DNA of 64,000 bases. Origin: Salipaludibacillus neizhouensis (lineage in GTDB: Bacteria > Bacillota > Bacilli > Bacillales > Salisediminibacteriaceae). The translations under genes and the position numbers were made by a program. Shown piece by piece: positions 14,862 to 23,242 of this stretch; position 1 is the first letter of the stretch, and every line of letters starts with the position of its first letter. The notes under the pieces were generated by a model, which was given only the letters and a program-made list of their open reading frames with translations, was not told where the DNA came from and made no database searches. The DNA is taken from positions 2,588,930 to 2,652,929 of the forward strand of contig NZ_KZ614146.1 of the NCBI RefSeq assembly GCF_002886185.1, read 5' to 3'.

Positions 14862-15605
14862 TTAACCACTTATATATGGATTTGATTGTTGCTCTTCAAC
14901 AGACACAGGTTTCCAGCCTTCTCCTTCTACCCATGAAAGAGTTACTTTATAAGGTGTGTGCCGACCATCATAAGTGCTTACAAAACCCACAGCTGTCTTT
15001 GAGTCTCCACCATTTTCGATTCGCCAAACTTCCATGTTATTATCTTTTAAACCAGTAGCATATTGCAAAGCTTTGTCCATCTCTTCCCTATTTACATGAC
15101 CTGAATCGAAAACTAATGAGAGTTCATCCTGTTCTGTTCCAATAGGGCTCCACTCTTCATCATCTTCTTCTGAGTTGTTATTACTATCAACATTTATACC
15201 ATCTAAGTCGTTAGAATTGTCATTACTTTCTTTTTCATTGTTTGATTCGTTTGATTCGTTTGATTCGTTTGCCTCGTTTTCTGAATTGCTATTACTATCA
15301 TTCTCACTATTACTGTCGTTAACACTGTCATTATTAACAGCAACATTTCCATCGTTAGCCAAGTTATTGCTATCATTTTCGTCTTCATTACCATCCTCTG
15401 CCGGAATATTTATATCTGATTGATTAGTCTCCTCGATCGATTCATTAGAAACTACAGCCTCGTCCGAATTTCCACCAAAAAATATAGTAGCGACAATAAA
15501 TACGATTAACAAAGCAACAACACCTATAGACCCGTTTAATATAAAATTCATACGTTTCTTTTTTCTCATATCTGAACGTTGGGGAGTATTTTTATTTTCT
15601 GTCAT
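14862..15605 (-). CDS. yrrS: YrrS-like membrane-anchored protein (DUF1510)
   Basis: A 247-residue bitopic membrane protein: a short basic cytoplasmic tail (MRKKKRMNF), one membrane helix at about residues 26-45 (GSIGVVALLIVFIVATIFFGG), a long Asn/Ser/Glu/Asp-rich linker (about 50-150) and a C-terminal folded domain (YKVTLSWVEGEGWKPVSVEE). Place and pattern match YrrS, which in B. subtilis lies beside the penicillin-binding protein gene yrrR (pbpI). No such gene is present between yrrS and greA here. The linker contains a three-fold 9-bp repeat (15240-15270). The very acidic linker would suit a salt-adapted species. Confidence 0.85.
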   Translation of the reverse strand: MTENKNTPQRSDMRKKKRMNFILNGSIGVVALLIVFIVATIFFGGNSDEAVVSNESIEETNQSDINIPAEDGNEDENDSNNLANDGNVAVNNDSVNDSNSENDSNSNSENEANESNESNESNNEKESNDNSNDLDGINVDSNNNSEEDDEEWSPIGTEQDELSLVFDSGHVNREEMDKALQYATGLKDNNMEVWRIENGGDSKTAVGFVSTYDGRHTPYKVTLSWVEGEGWKPVSVEEQQSNPYISG

Positions 15606-16032
15606 TAGCTTGAATCCCTCCTTCTTACAATATATATATTATAGATTAAATTCAAAGTAATTTCGAGTAAAGTACAGTAATTTGAATATTTTTTAACAAT
15701 CTGTAACCATTTACCAATCTAAATGTAAAAGTAACTATTAGATTAGGCCTTAGGGCTCACGTAATTTTGTTACTTCTTTATATAAATAAAATCATTATTC
15801 AAAATCATTGTCTCTTAAAAGTTATTTATTGTAAAACTCAAAGCAGACTAAAGCGGATATATCAGAAGGTATATTCTTCTTTTAAAAGCGGCCATCTTTA
15901 AGAAAAACTACATTGCAGTCTTTACCATCGAAGGTTGTTTGGAAGAATTACCGCTCGCTTCCGTGGATGTTCCTCAAACCGCCTCGAGCAAACGAACGTT
16001 AGGACAACACATAAATTCTGATACTATATAAA
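15606..16032. other. Gene-free stretch between greA and yrrS
   Basis: About 430 bases without a credible gene. It holds AT-rich sequence upstream of yrrS and a repeat at 15899-16002. The penicillin-binding protein gene found here in B. subtilis has left no trace I can recognise. Confidence 0.6.
15899..16002. repeat. Palindromic repeat family 2, half copy with family 1-like leader
   Basis: TAAGAAAAACTACATTGCAG (leader) is followed by AGGTTGTTTGGAAGAATTAC and CGCTCGCTTCCGTGGATG, then CGCCTCGAGCAAACGAACG. The same order occurs at 51780-51920, but here the right half of the palindrome is missing. Confidence 0.75.
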
Positions 16033-16071
16033 TAAGAGCACGGAAGAAGCTTAAAACTTCTTCCGTGCTCT
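16033..16071 (-). terminator. Terminator of greA
   Basis: A perfect stem AAGAGCACGGAAGAAG / CTTCTTCCGTGCTCTT with a seven-base loop lies 20 nt beyond the greA stop. The following T tract is weak, but the 16-bp stem is strong. Confidence 0.8.
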
Positions 16072-16091
16072 TCCAAAAGGCAATGCTTTCT

Positions 16092-16562
16092 TTAATGAAC
16101 TTTTGTAATCTCGACTTTTATATCTCCACCCGGAGTAGCCACGGAAACTTGATCACCGATACCCTTACCAAATAAACTTTTAGCCATTGGTGAATCATTA
16201 GAAATTTTACCCTCAATTGGATCTGCCTCAGCACGTCCGACAATCGTGTAAATTTCTTCATCACCATCAGGTAGTTCTTTGAAAGTAACAGTTTTACCTA
16301 ATGAAACAACAGAACTGTTTGTATCTTCCTCAATAATCTCCGCATTTCTAATCATCGTTTCGATTTGTTTTATTCTACCTTCTACAAAGGCTTGTTCTTC
16401 TTTCGCAGAATCATATTCAGAGTTTTCCGAAAGGTCGCCAAAGCTTCGGGCAACCTTTATTCGTTCAACGACTTCTTTACGTCGTTCCGATATTAATGAT
16501 TCTAATTCTTTTTCTAATTTAGCTTTTCCTTCTAAGGTCATATAATGTTTATCATCTGTCAT
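16092..16562 (-). CDS. greA: Transcription elongation factor GreA
   Basis: Rescues backtracked RNA polymerase by stimulating transcript cleavage. The 156-residue protein has the N-terminal antiparallel coiled coil ([20 protein letters not shown] ... [20 protein letters not shown]) carrying the acidic tip, and the C-terminal FKBP-like domain ([18 protein letters not shown]). It lies downstream of udk as in B. subtilis, with an unusually long gap of 434 nt, and has its own terminator. Confidence 0.96.
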   Translation of the reverse strand: MTDDKHYMTLEGKAKLEKELESLISERRKEVVERIKVARSFGDLSENSEYDSAKEEQAFVEGRIKQIETMIRNAEIIEEDTNSSVVSLGKTVTFKELPDGDEEIYTIVGRAEADPIEGKISNDSPMAKSLFGKGIGDQVSVATPGGDIKVEITKVH

Positions 16563-16965
16563 GTCCCATTCACTCCTTAAACTATTTAAAAATCTTTATT
16601 ACTTCTAGGTCACGCATACAAGAGCTATCTTATTGAAAAGAATCGATATCCAAGAGATTTAGCTTCTCATTTAAATATACATGTAGAACGTTTACATATG
16701 CTCTTTTCTTAATAGTTATTAAGGATTACCAACTTAACTAACGAGATTAAATACAATTAACATTTTTCTAATCCAATTACTTTTAATCAGAACCTACCTT
16801 GTTTAAAAAATAACTCCCTTTACTATGTACCTTAATAATTACGTCAGCGCCCAACTTACTTACAATGATTTTCCATTGTAACAGTCAGAGCGCTGTCTAG
16901 TATACATATTTAATTAAAACTGGTAGTTCATCATCCCTAATATTTAGCTCTTCTGAATAGTATAA
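16563..16965. other. Gene-free stretch between udk and greA
   Basis: About 400 AT-rich bases with no gene. A perfect 8-bp hairpin (TTACAATG, loop ATTTTC, CATTGTAA) lies at 16860-16881. The greA promoter should be here, but I could not fix one box pair with confidence. Confidence 0.5.
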
Positions 16966-16992
16966 ACAAAAGTTTGGCTTTCGCCAAGCAAA
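16966..16992 (-). terminator. Terminator of udk
   Basis: On the minus strand GCTTGGC-GAAA-GCCAAAC with a GNRA-like tetraloop is followed by TTTTGTTT, just after the udk stop. Confidence 0.75.
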
Positions 16993-16996
16993 AAAA

Positions 16997-17632
16997 TTAT
17001 ATCATAGCCTTTTCCGCTAAAATTGTTTTGATTTTAGCGACCATTAAATCAATTGCGACTTTATTATGTCCGCCTTCAGGAACGATAATGTCAGCATATC
17101 TTTTCGTAGGTTCAATAAATTGCAAATGCATCGGACGAACCACCGAAGTATATTGGTCTATAACTGAATCGATCGTCCTTCCTCTTTCTTGAATATCCCT
17201 CAATAACCGACGAATGATACGCATATCAGAATCTGTATCTACGAAGAGTTTTATGTCCATCATATCCCTCAACCGTTCATCTTCTAATATTAATATTCCT
17301 TCTAAGATAATGACATCTCTAGAATACACTGGAATAATATCATTTGACCTTGTATGATTTGCGTAATCGTATACTGGCTTTTCCACCGACTCTCGATTTA
17401 ATAACTGCTGCAGTTGCTTTAACATTAAATCATTGTCAAACGCAAGCGGATGATCGTAATTGGTTTTCAGCCGTTCTTCCATAGGAAGGTGACTCTGATC
17501 CTTGTAGTACGCATCCTGTTCAAGCATCAGGATGGATTGTTCCGGAAATTGACAATAAACTTCATTGGCAACGGTTGTTTTTCCAGAACCCGATCCTCCT
17601 GCCACTCCAATTATCACAGGTTTTTTACTCAT
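16997..17632 (-). CDS. udk: Uridine kinase
   Basis: Phosphorylates uridine and cytidine to UMP and CMP in pyrimidine salvage. The P-loop GGSGSGKTT is at residues 12-20, with the family segments [15 protein letters not shown] and [12 protein letters not shown] and the [21 protein letters not shown] strand-helix. The 211 residues match the family. It overlaps the end of the upstream peptidase gene by eight bases, so the two are cotranscribed as in B. subtilis. Confidence 0.96.
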   Translation of the reverse strand: MSKKPVIIGVAGGSGSGKTTVANEVYCQFPEQSILMLEQDAYYKDQSHLPMEERLKTNYDHPLAFDNDLMLKQLQQLLNRESVEKPVYDYANHTRSNDIIPVYSRDVIILEGILILEDERLRDMMDIKLFVDTDSDMRIIRRLLRDIQERGRTIDSVIDQYTSVVRPMHLQFIEPTKRYADIIVPEGGHNKVAIDLMVAKIKTILAEKAMI

Positions 17633-18911
17633 GATAGGCTTCCTTTCTCATCATGTTCTGAGGATATACTTTGTTGTCTAATTTAAACTTCACAATTTGA
17701 AGCGGGTGTCTCGCAACTTTTATTTCGTTACCTTTTTCATCCCAAATTGTATCAATTTTTTGTGTGAAGTTATTTATTTCAGGGCCGAAAAATTCAATAA
17801 CATCCCCTTGTTTAAAATAATTTCTTTGTTGCAATGTTACCACACTTGTATCCTCATCAAAATCAATCACTAATCCTACAAAGTTGGCATTCGGCTTTTG
17901 ACTGTGATTACCAAACATTTGCTCCACGTGCCCTGGCGTGTTCTCAAAAAATGCAGGGGCTGTTGGTCGATTCGCGCATTTAGCCAATTCTTTTATCCAT
18001 TCGGGGTCAATGACAAAATGGTCAGGATCAGCACAATAAGCATCAATCACTTTTCGGTAAACACTCACTACTGTTGCTACATAATGGATTGATTTCATTC
18101 TGCCTTCAATTTTAAGACTATTTATCCCAGCATCAACAAGCTTTGGAATTGCTTCAATCAAGTTTAAGTCTTTCGGTGACATTGCAAAAGGTGCATCGTC
18201 CTCATTAAACAGTTTAGTTTCCAATGGTTCTTGCCCTTTATCATGCTTCTCCGCGTACAAGAAGTAGTCCCAGCGACAGGATTGACAGCAACCCCCACGA
18301 TTAGAATCTCGTGCTGTCATGTGGTTACTAAGCACGCATCTGCCTGAGTACGAGACACACATTGCGCCATGGATAAACGTTTCTATTTCAATATCAACAT
18401 TTTTCTTCATTTCTAACATTTCTTGAAGTCCAACTTCTCTTGCCAGAACTACTCTGTCTAGCCCTTCTTGTTTCCAAAACTTCACCGCTTGCCAGTTCGA
18501 AAGAGATTGCTGAGTAGACAAATGCACTTCTAAAGTAGGAGCAACTTTTTTACAAGTCTCAATAATAAGAGGGTCCGCAACTATAATACCATGTATCCCC
18601 ACTCTTTCTAAGTCAATCAAATATTCTTCCAGACCATCCATATTTTCATTATGGGCAAAAATATTAGTAGTTACATAAATATGTGCTCCATATTTTTTAG
18701 CGAACTGAACACCTTCTGCCATCTCTTCCGAAGAAAAATTGTCTGCATTCGAGCGGAGTCCAAAATCTCTTCCACCGATAAACACTGCATCCGCTCCATA
18801 ATGAACAGCTATTTTAAGTTTTTCCAAACTTCCAGCCGGTGCTAATAGTTCAGGTTTCTTCGTAATCACTCGCTTCACGTCTGTCGAGACCTGGGTTGAG
18901 GCTTGCATCAT
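17625..18911 (-). CDS. yrrO: Peptidase U32 family protein, large paralogue (YrrO)
   Basis: A U32-family protein of about 428 residues. The U32 signature is exact: [21 protein letters not shown], followed by [11 protein letters not shown] cysteines. It begins [30 protein letters not shown]. Members act as collagenase-like proteases or, with a partner, as tRNA hydroxylases (the RlhA/TrhP group: 5-hydroxyuridine formation); B. subtilis YrrN/YrrO are linked to the tRNA function. ATG 18911 is chosen, six bases after AAGGGGAGA; further upstream starts lack a ribosome site. It is followed by udk and preceded by the smaller paralogue yrrN. Confidence 0.9.
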   Translation of the reverse strand: MMQASTQVSTDVKRVITKKPELLAPAGSLEKLKIAVHYGADAVFIGGRDFGLRSNADNFSSEEMAEGVQFAKKYGAHIYVTTNIFAHNENMDGLEEYLIDLERVGIHGIIVADPLIIETCKKVAPTLEVHLSTQQSLSNWQAVKFWKQEGLDRVVLAREVGLQEMLEMKKNVDIEIETFIHGAMCVSYSGRCVLSNHMTARDSNRGGCCQSCRWDYFLYAEKHDKGQEPLETKLFNEDDAPFAMSPKDLNLIEAIPKLVDAGINSLKIEGRMKSIHYVATVVSVYRKVIDAYCADPDHFVIDPEWIKELAKCANRPTAPAFFENTPGHVEQMFGNHSQKPNANFVGLVIDFDEDTSVVTLQQRNYFKQGDVIEFFGPEINNFTQKIDTIWDEKGNEIKVARHPLQIVKFKLDNKVYPQNMMRKEAYHE

Positions 18912-18941
18912 TTGCGTTCTCCCCTTTGTTAACATCTCAGG

Positions 18942-19871
18942 TTAATATACCGTTTCTTTGAAAAAGAAGCCTGTATCTAAAACTCTATTGGAAGGTTGAA
19001 TTCTCTTCAATTCGGTAAAGAGGTTCTCTTTTTGACCATTATATTTATCTGGGTGTAAAAAATAAAGATCAATCGCTTCTCGGTAGAGAGACGTTACCTG
19101 TCTCATATACGAGTAGTCTTTTTGAATTCCTTCTATTTTAAAGGAATCTACACCCACTTCGAACAATTCTTCTAATTCATCTATCATACACATATCCTTT
19201 GGACTCATGATATGAGTACCATTTTTATCTTCCCAAATGGGATACTTTGCTTTTCTTTCAGGGTCATGAAGAATCAAATTCTGATTTTTTCCTCTTCCGG
19301 AAATCTGCAAATCTTTTCCTTGAAAAGTCATATAATTACCTAAAAGTAACCGTTTCGATTGAAACATACATGACATACCATGAACTTGAACTTCAATATC
19401 AACTTCTGCCTTTTCCTTGATTTCCACAATAGAATCCATATTCAATTCACGTGCAAGTACTGCTCTTGTCGACCCTTTTCTCCCCCAATAATTCGCACTG
19501 TACCAATTCGTAGCCGTTGTTTCCGTATTCCAATGCAGTTTTAATTCAGGCGCATGTTCACGCACACTCATGAGAACTGCTGGATCTCCAAACACAATTG
19601 CATCCACACCTATTTTTGAAAGAAATTGAATATAATCAGGCAATTTAGGAAGCGATTCATTATGAAATAAGGCATTCATCGCTACATATACCTTGGCACC
19701 CTTTTGATGGGCAATCTTTAATGCATTTTCGATATCGTCACGATTAAATTCCCCGGCCAATCTTATGCCATATTCTTCTTCCCCTACCATAACAGCAGTT
19801 GCCCCTGCATCCACTAATCCTTCTACTTCTGTCACGTTTGCTGGTGTAACTAACAACTCTGGTTTCTTCAA
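18942..19871 (-). CDS. yrrN: Peptidase U32 family protein, small paralogue (YrrN)
   Basis: A 309-residue U32 protein related to its neighbour. It has KPELLVTPANVTEVEGLVDAGATAVMVG at the N-terminus and a degenerate signature (EVQVHGMSCMFQSKRLLLGNYM) with fewer of the cysteines that YrrO has. It probably works as the second subunit with YrrO in tRNA 5-hydroxyuridine synthesis (family knowledge). The start is TTG 19871, whose bases overlap the TGA stop of yrrM (TTGA), so translation is probably coupled. Confidence 0.88.
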   Translation of the reverse strand: MKKPELLVTPANVTEVEGLVDAGATAVMVGEEEYGIRLAGEFNRDDIENALKIAHQKGAKVYVAMNALFHNESLPKLPDYIQFLSKIGVDAIVFGDPAVLMSVREHAPELKLHWNTETTATNWYSANYWGRKGSTRAVLARELNMDSIVEIKEKAEVDIEVQVHGMSCMFQSKRLLLGNYMTFQGKDLQISGRGKNQNLILHDPERKAKYPIWEDKNGTHIMSPKDMCMIDELEELFEVGVDSFKIEGIQKDYSYMRQVTSLYREAIDLYFLHPDKYNGQKENLFTELKRIQPSNRVLDTGFFFKETVY

Positions 19872-20548
19872 TCTTTCTTCACCTGCCTTGTTTCTGAAGA
19901 ACTATGTAATTTTTTACTTACCATTAATCCATCGCCAACAGGCAGGATCGTAGACACAAATCTGTCATGATTCATTAAATTTTCATTGTAAGCTTGGATC
20001 TTGCCCACAAGCGACCGAACCCTTCTCGTTTCGGCCTGCTTCTCATTTGACACCATGCCTTTAAAAAGGACATTATCTGAAAAAATAACGCCATTCACTT
20101 TTACCATCGGTTCATATAATGAGAAAAATCGTTCATATTGTCCTTTTGCAGCATCGATAAATAGAACGTCAAAAGGGGCTAGGTCTTGGACAGCTTCTGT
20201 CACCTCCAAGGCATCTCCTTGAATAAGTTCAAACCTCGTCTCCATAGTTGCCCGGTGTATGTTTTCTATTGCTGTCTTTGCTCTCTCTTCGTCTCTCTCA
20301 ATCGAAACAACATGACAATTCGGAACTGCTTCCATCATTCTGATAGCTGAATATCCTATTGCAGTACCTATTTCCAGTATTCGTTTTGGTTGCTGAATCC
20401 TCAAAAATTGTAAAAGTGTATCCATTCCATCCGTTTCCATGATTGGAACGTTATGAAGCGAAGCATATGCCTCGATATCTTTAATAAACGTTGATTTATC
20501 CGGAACAATGCTTTTAATGTATGTCTTTGTCTTAGCGCCTATTTCCAT
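19868..20548 (-). CDS. yrrM: SAM-dependent O-methyltransferase (YrrM/TrmR family)
   Basis: A class I SAM-dependent methyltransferase of 226 residues. The SAM-binding motif ILEIGTAIGYSAIRM is followed by VVSIERDEERAKTAIENI, FELIQGDALE and DVLFIDAAKGQYERF. B. subtilis YrrM (TrmR) methylates tRNA 5-hydroxyuridine to 5-methoxyuridine; the adjoining yrrN-yrrO make the hydroxyuridine, so the three genes form one wobble-base pathway. Its start at 20548 lies directly behind a terminator-like hairpin that contains the ribosome site. Confidence 0.9.
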   Translation of the reverse strand: MEIGAKTKTYIKSIVPDKSTFIKDIEAYASLHNVPIMETDGMDTLLQFLRIQQPKRILEIGTAIGYSAIRMMEAVPNCHVVSIERDEERAKTAIENIHRATMETRFELIQGDALEVTEAVQDLAPFDVLFIDAAKGQYERFFSLYEPMVKVNGVIFSDNVLFKGMVSNEKQAETRRVRSLVGKIQAYNENLMNHDRFVSTILPVGDGLMVSKKLHSSSETRQVKKD

Positions 20549-20578
20549 AAAAAAAGCGCCTCCTTTAGGTGCTTTTTA
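20549..20578 (-). terminator. Terminator-like hairpin carrying the yrrM ribosome site
   Basis: On the minus strand AAAAAGCACC, loop TAAAGGA, GGCGCTTTTT, then further T and directly the yrrM ATG. It is a ten-pair stem with one G-U pair plus T run, looking like an intrinsic terminator of mltG, yet its loop and 3' arm contain the AAAGGAGG site of yrrM. Confidence 0.75.
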
Positions 20579-20711
20579 CAAACATTATCTTTATATTCTT
20601 TTTGACCGATATATTTTACCATAAAAAGAAAGAGAATGCGACTAAACATCCTCTTCCATTAACTCACAATACTGGGATCATTCATTCACTAATTTTAATA
20701 TAAAAAATCCC

Positions 20712-21845
20712 TTACTGGTATTCATTTACAATCTCTGTATGATCACTATAGTTTTCTGTGAAATATACTTCCCCATCAGGAGAATGATAGAAATAAAGAT
20801 ACTGGTGAATTTCAGGCTCCATTGCTGCAATAATCGAATTCGTGCCTGGATTATTTATAGGACCAATCGGAAGACCATTTCGGTTATACGTATTATAAGG
20901 TGATTCAATTTCCAAGTCTTCATTTAAAGTTCGTTCCAAATGCTCTCCATGAGCGTAGGCTACAGTTGGGTCCATCTGTAAAGGCATGTCAACATTCAGA
21001 CGGTTAGCAATAACCCCGGAAATAGTATAACGTTCCTCATCTGTACTAGCTTCACCTTCGATAATAGATGCTTTTGTAAGAAGTTCATGGAAAGAAACGT
21101 TTTCTAAAGCAATAATACCTTGCTCCTCCATAACTCCAGTCATTCGATCTAACATTGATTCTATCACTTGAGTCGCTGTCACCTCTTCATCTACAAAGTC
21201 GTACCGAGCTGGAAACAAGTATCCTTCAAGTGGTTCTCGAATATCTTCCGAAAGAATATCTTCTGTAAGAATATCATATCGTTCGATAAGTTCACCTAAG
21301 TACTGTTCATCTTGCGCAAGTTCCTCCAACTCTTCTACCTTAACATTTGTTTCTTCGGCAACTTTTGCAAAGATATCTTCTATCCACCATCCTTCTGGAA
21401 TTGTAAATGAAGTTGCATAATCTTCATAGACTTTACCATCTTTTAGATCTTCAATGATTTCATCCATACCCATTGATCTACTCAAGAGATAGTCCCCGGC
21501 TTGAAAGCCAGACTCATTTTGAAATCGAATGTAATACTTAAATACAGTAGAACTTGATATGAGGTCTTTTTCTTCGAGAATTTCACCAATTGAATCCGGT
21601 GTCGATCCAATCGGAATCGTTACGCCAATTTCTTCTTCATCATTTTCATCAGTTGGACCTATTGCGCCTATTACATAACGATAAGATCCAAAACCTACAG
21701 CACCCACTGCAATAATAGTTATAAGAAAAAGAATAAGTACTATTTTCCTCACCATACTTGCTTCTTTTTTCTTCTCTTCAATTTTCTTTCTATGCTTTTC
21801 TTTCAATTCTTGTTTAGCTAGTTTTTTTGAATGATCATCTGCCAT
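20712..21845 (-). CDS. mltG: Endolytic murein transglycosylase MltG
   Basis: A membrane-anchored lytic transglycosylase (377 residues) that cuts nascent glycan strands at their reducing side. The N-terminus is highly charged (MADDHSKKLAKQELKEKHRK), followed by one membrane helix at about residues 32-54 and a LysM-like/YceG domain (IPIGSTPDSIGEILEEKDLI). The catalytic glutamate lies in ASIIEGEASTDEERYTISGV, and the C-terminal GLPIGPINNPGTNSIIAA block is typical. It matches YrrL by place. Confidence 0.95.
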   Translation of the reverse strand: MADDHSKKLAKQELKEKHRKKIEEKKKEASMVRKIVLILFLITIIAVGAVGFGSYRYVIGAIGPTDENDEEEIGVTIPIGSTPDSIGEILEEKDLISSSTVFKYYIRFQNESGFQAGDYLLSRSMGMDEIIEDLKDGKVYEDYATSFTIPEGWWIEDIFAKVAEETNVKVEELEELAQDEQYLGELIERYDILTEDILSEDIREPLEGYLFPARYDFVDEEVTATQVIESMLDRMTGVMEEQGIIALENVSFHELLTKASIIEGEASTDEERYTISGVIANRLNVDMPLQMDPTVAYAHGEHLERTLNEDLEIESPYNTYNRNGLPIGPINNPGTNSIIAAMEPEIHQYLYFYHSPDGEVYFTENYSDHTEIVNEYQ

Positions 21846-22017
21846 CTTTCATCCCCCTTTCACCTTTCTCATTATACTACATCTTAAAATAATTTCGACA
21901 ATCTGTAAAAAGAAAGTCGTTTTTTTATGAAATAAACTTTGAATATTTTTCCAAACGAGAACTTTTAGAAAGGCTATTTTCGTAATAGTATAGTCCCTAA
22001 CTCATATTAAATACGAA

Positions 22018-22048
22018 AAAAAACTACCGGTTTGAGGCCGGCAGTTTT
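22018..22048 (-). terminator. Terminator of the ireB-ruvX-yrzB unit
   Basis: The stem AAAACT-CCGG / CCGG-AGTTTT with a one-base bulge on each side lies 14 nt after the yrzB stop. An A/T run flanks both sides. Confidence 0.75.
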
Positions 22049-22061
22049 ATTAAAACAATTC

Positions 22062-22385
22062 TTAGTTTTCTTCTTCCTCTCCATCTTCTTCTTCAGAAAA
22101 AGTGTTCAAGAGTTCTTCAACCATTTCCCACTCTTCGTCTGTTTCAATTGGAAATAGAGCAAGTTCTTCTCCTTCTGGTTCTTCATACCGGAAAGCATGA
22201 ACTTCAACTTCATCATCATCATTTTCGTTTTCATCTGAACCTTCTGGCGCTAGAACCATATAAGAATTACCTGAAGCATCCACATCAAATGTAAAAAGGA
22301 CTTGAAACAAGTGCTCATCACCATTTTCGTCAGGTATGATAATTCGATCCTCATCACTACCATGGTTTATGTTTAAATCTGTCAT
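22062..22385 (-). CDS. yrzB: DUF1292 protein (YrzB)
   Basis: A 107-residue very acidic protein of unknown function (DUF1292). The core is IIPDENGDEHLFQVLFTFDVDASGNSYMVL, followed by FRYEEPEGEELALFPIETDEEWEMVEELLNTF. The extra Asp/Glu stretches (DENENDDDEVEV and the C-terminal EEEDGEEEEN) make it unusually acidic. It follows ruvX by 15 nt and is cotranscribed with it, as in other Bacilli. GAGGAGG precedes ATG 22385. Confidence 0.9.
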   Translation of the reverse strand: MTDLNINHGSDEDRIIIPDENGDEHLFQVLFTFDVDASGNSYMVLAPEGSDENENDDDEVEVHAFRYEEPEGEELALFPIETDEEWEMVEELLNTFSEEEDGEEEEN

Positions 22386-22400
22386 TGTATGACCTCCTCT

Positions 22401-22817
22401 TTAAGACTGGCGATCTAAGTATCCTTGAAGGATCATGACTGCAGCCATTTTATCAATTACTTTTTTTCGTTTCTTTCTACTTACATCAGCGCTAACAAGC
22501 ATTCTTTCTGCTGCTACGGTTGTTAAACGCTCATCCCAAAAATCAACTGGTAAACCAGTACGGGCCTCTATGTCTTTTGCAAAAACCTGACACATTTCGC
22601 CGCTGGGACCAATTGTCCCATTCATGTTTTTAGGTAAACCCACAACAATTTTTGTAACCTCATTTTCTTTTATTAACTCTTCTATTCTTTCCATATCCGG
22701 CTCAGGATATCCTTCCTTTCGCCTGATTGTTTCAACTCCTTGGGCGGTCCATCCGAATGCATCACTAATAGCGACACCAATCGTTCTAGTTCCCACATCT
22801 AATCCTATTACTTTCAT
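22401..22817 (-). CDS. ruvX: Holliday junction resolvase-like protein RuvX (YqgF family)
   Basis: An RNase H-fold protein of 138 residues. It has [19 protein letters not shown] with the first catalytic Asp, [15 protein letters not shown] in the middle, and [13 protein letters not shown] carrying the acidic residues. The family is linked to Holliday-junction processing and pre-16S rRNA 5'-end maturation. It corresponds to YrrK. The start overlaps the ireB stop by one base (TAATG) with AAAGGAG upstream, indicating coupling. Confidence 0.93.
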   Translation of the reverse strand: MKVIGLDVGTRTIGVAISDAFGWTAQGVETIRRKEGYPEPDMERIEELIKENEVTKIVVGLPKNMNGTIGPSGEMCQVFAKDIEARTGLPVDFWDERLTTVAAERMLVSADVSRKKRKKVIDKMAAVMILQGYLDRQS

Positions 22818-23086
22818 TATTTCTCCTTTTGATGCTGAGCTAAATAAGAGCGAACAAGCTCTTCAATTAATTCATCACGTTCTATTTTCCGAATGAGCGT
22901 TCTTGCATCATTATGACGAGGGATATAGGCAGGATCCCCTGACAACAGATACCCGACGATTTGATTAATAGGGTTGTAGCCTTTGTCTTCCAGAGAGGAA
23001 TAGACTTTTAACAAAACTTCTTTTGCGTCTTCATCTATAGAATCGTCGTTGAAATTAAATTTCATTGTATTATCCATTGAACTCAT
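22817..23086 (-). CDS. IreB-family regulatory phosphoprotein (YrzL)
   Basis: A small protein (89 residues from ATG 23086) of the IreB/DUF965 family, a substrate of the Ser/Thr kinase IreK in enterococci. It has [20 protein letters not shown] with the N-terminal Thr that is phosphorylated in IreB, then [26 protein letters not shown] and [19 protein letters not shown]. In Bacillaceae it lies between alaS and ruvX as here. A GTG nine bases upstream is possible but its ribosome site fit is poorer. Confidence 0.9.
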   Translation of the reverse strand: MSSMDNTMKFNFNDDSIDEDAKEVLLKVYSSLEDKGYNPINQIVGYLLSGDPAYIPRHNDARTLIRKIERDELIEELVRSYLAQHQKEK

Positions 23087-23242
23087 GTGACACACACCTC
23101 TCTTCTATATTTGAAAGAAAAGGTTAAACACCGTTTTTGTCGTAAAACGGGATAACATTCTTTTTTAACACTTTCCATATTCAATATATAGCATCAAAAT
23201 TTCTTTCATACTTGTCTCCTATTGTACACGAAAATAATTCAA

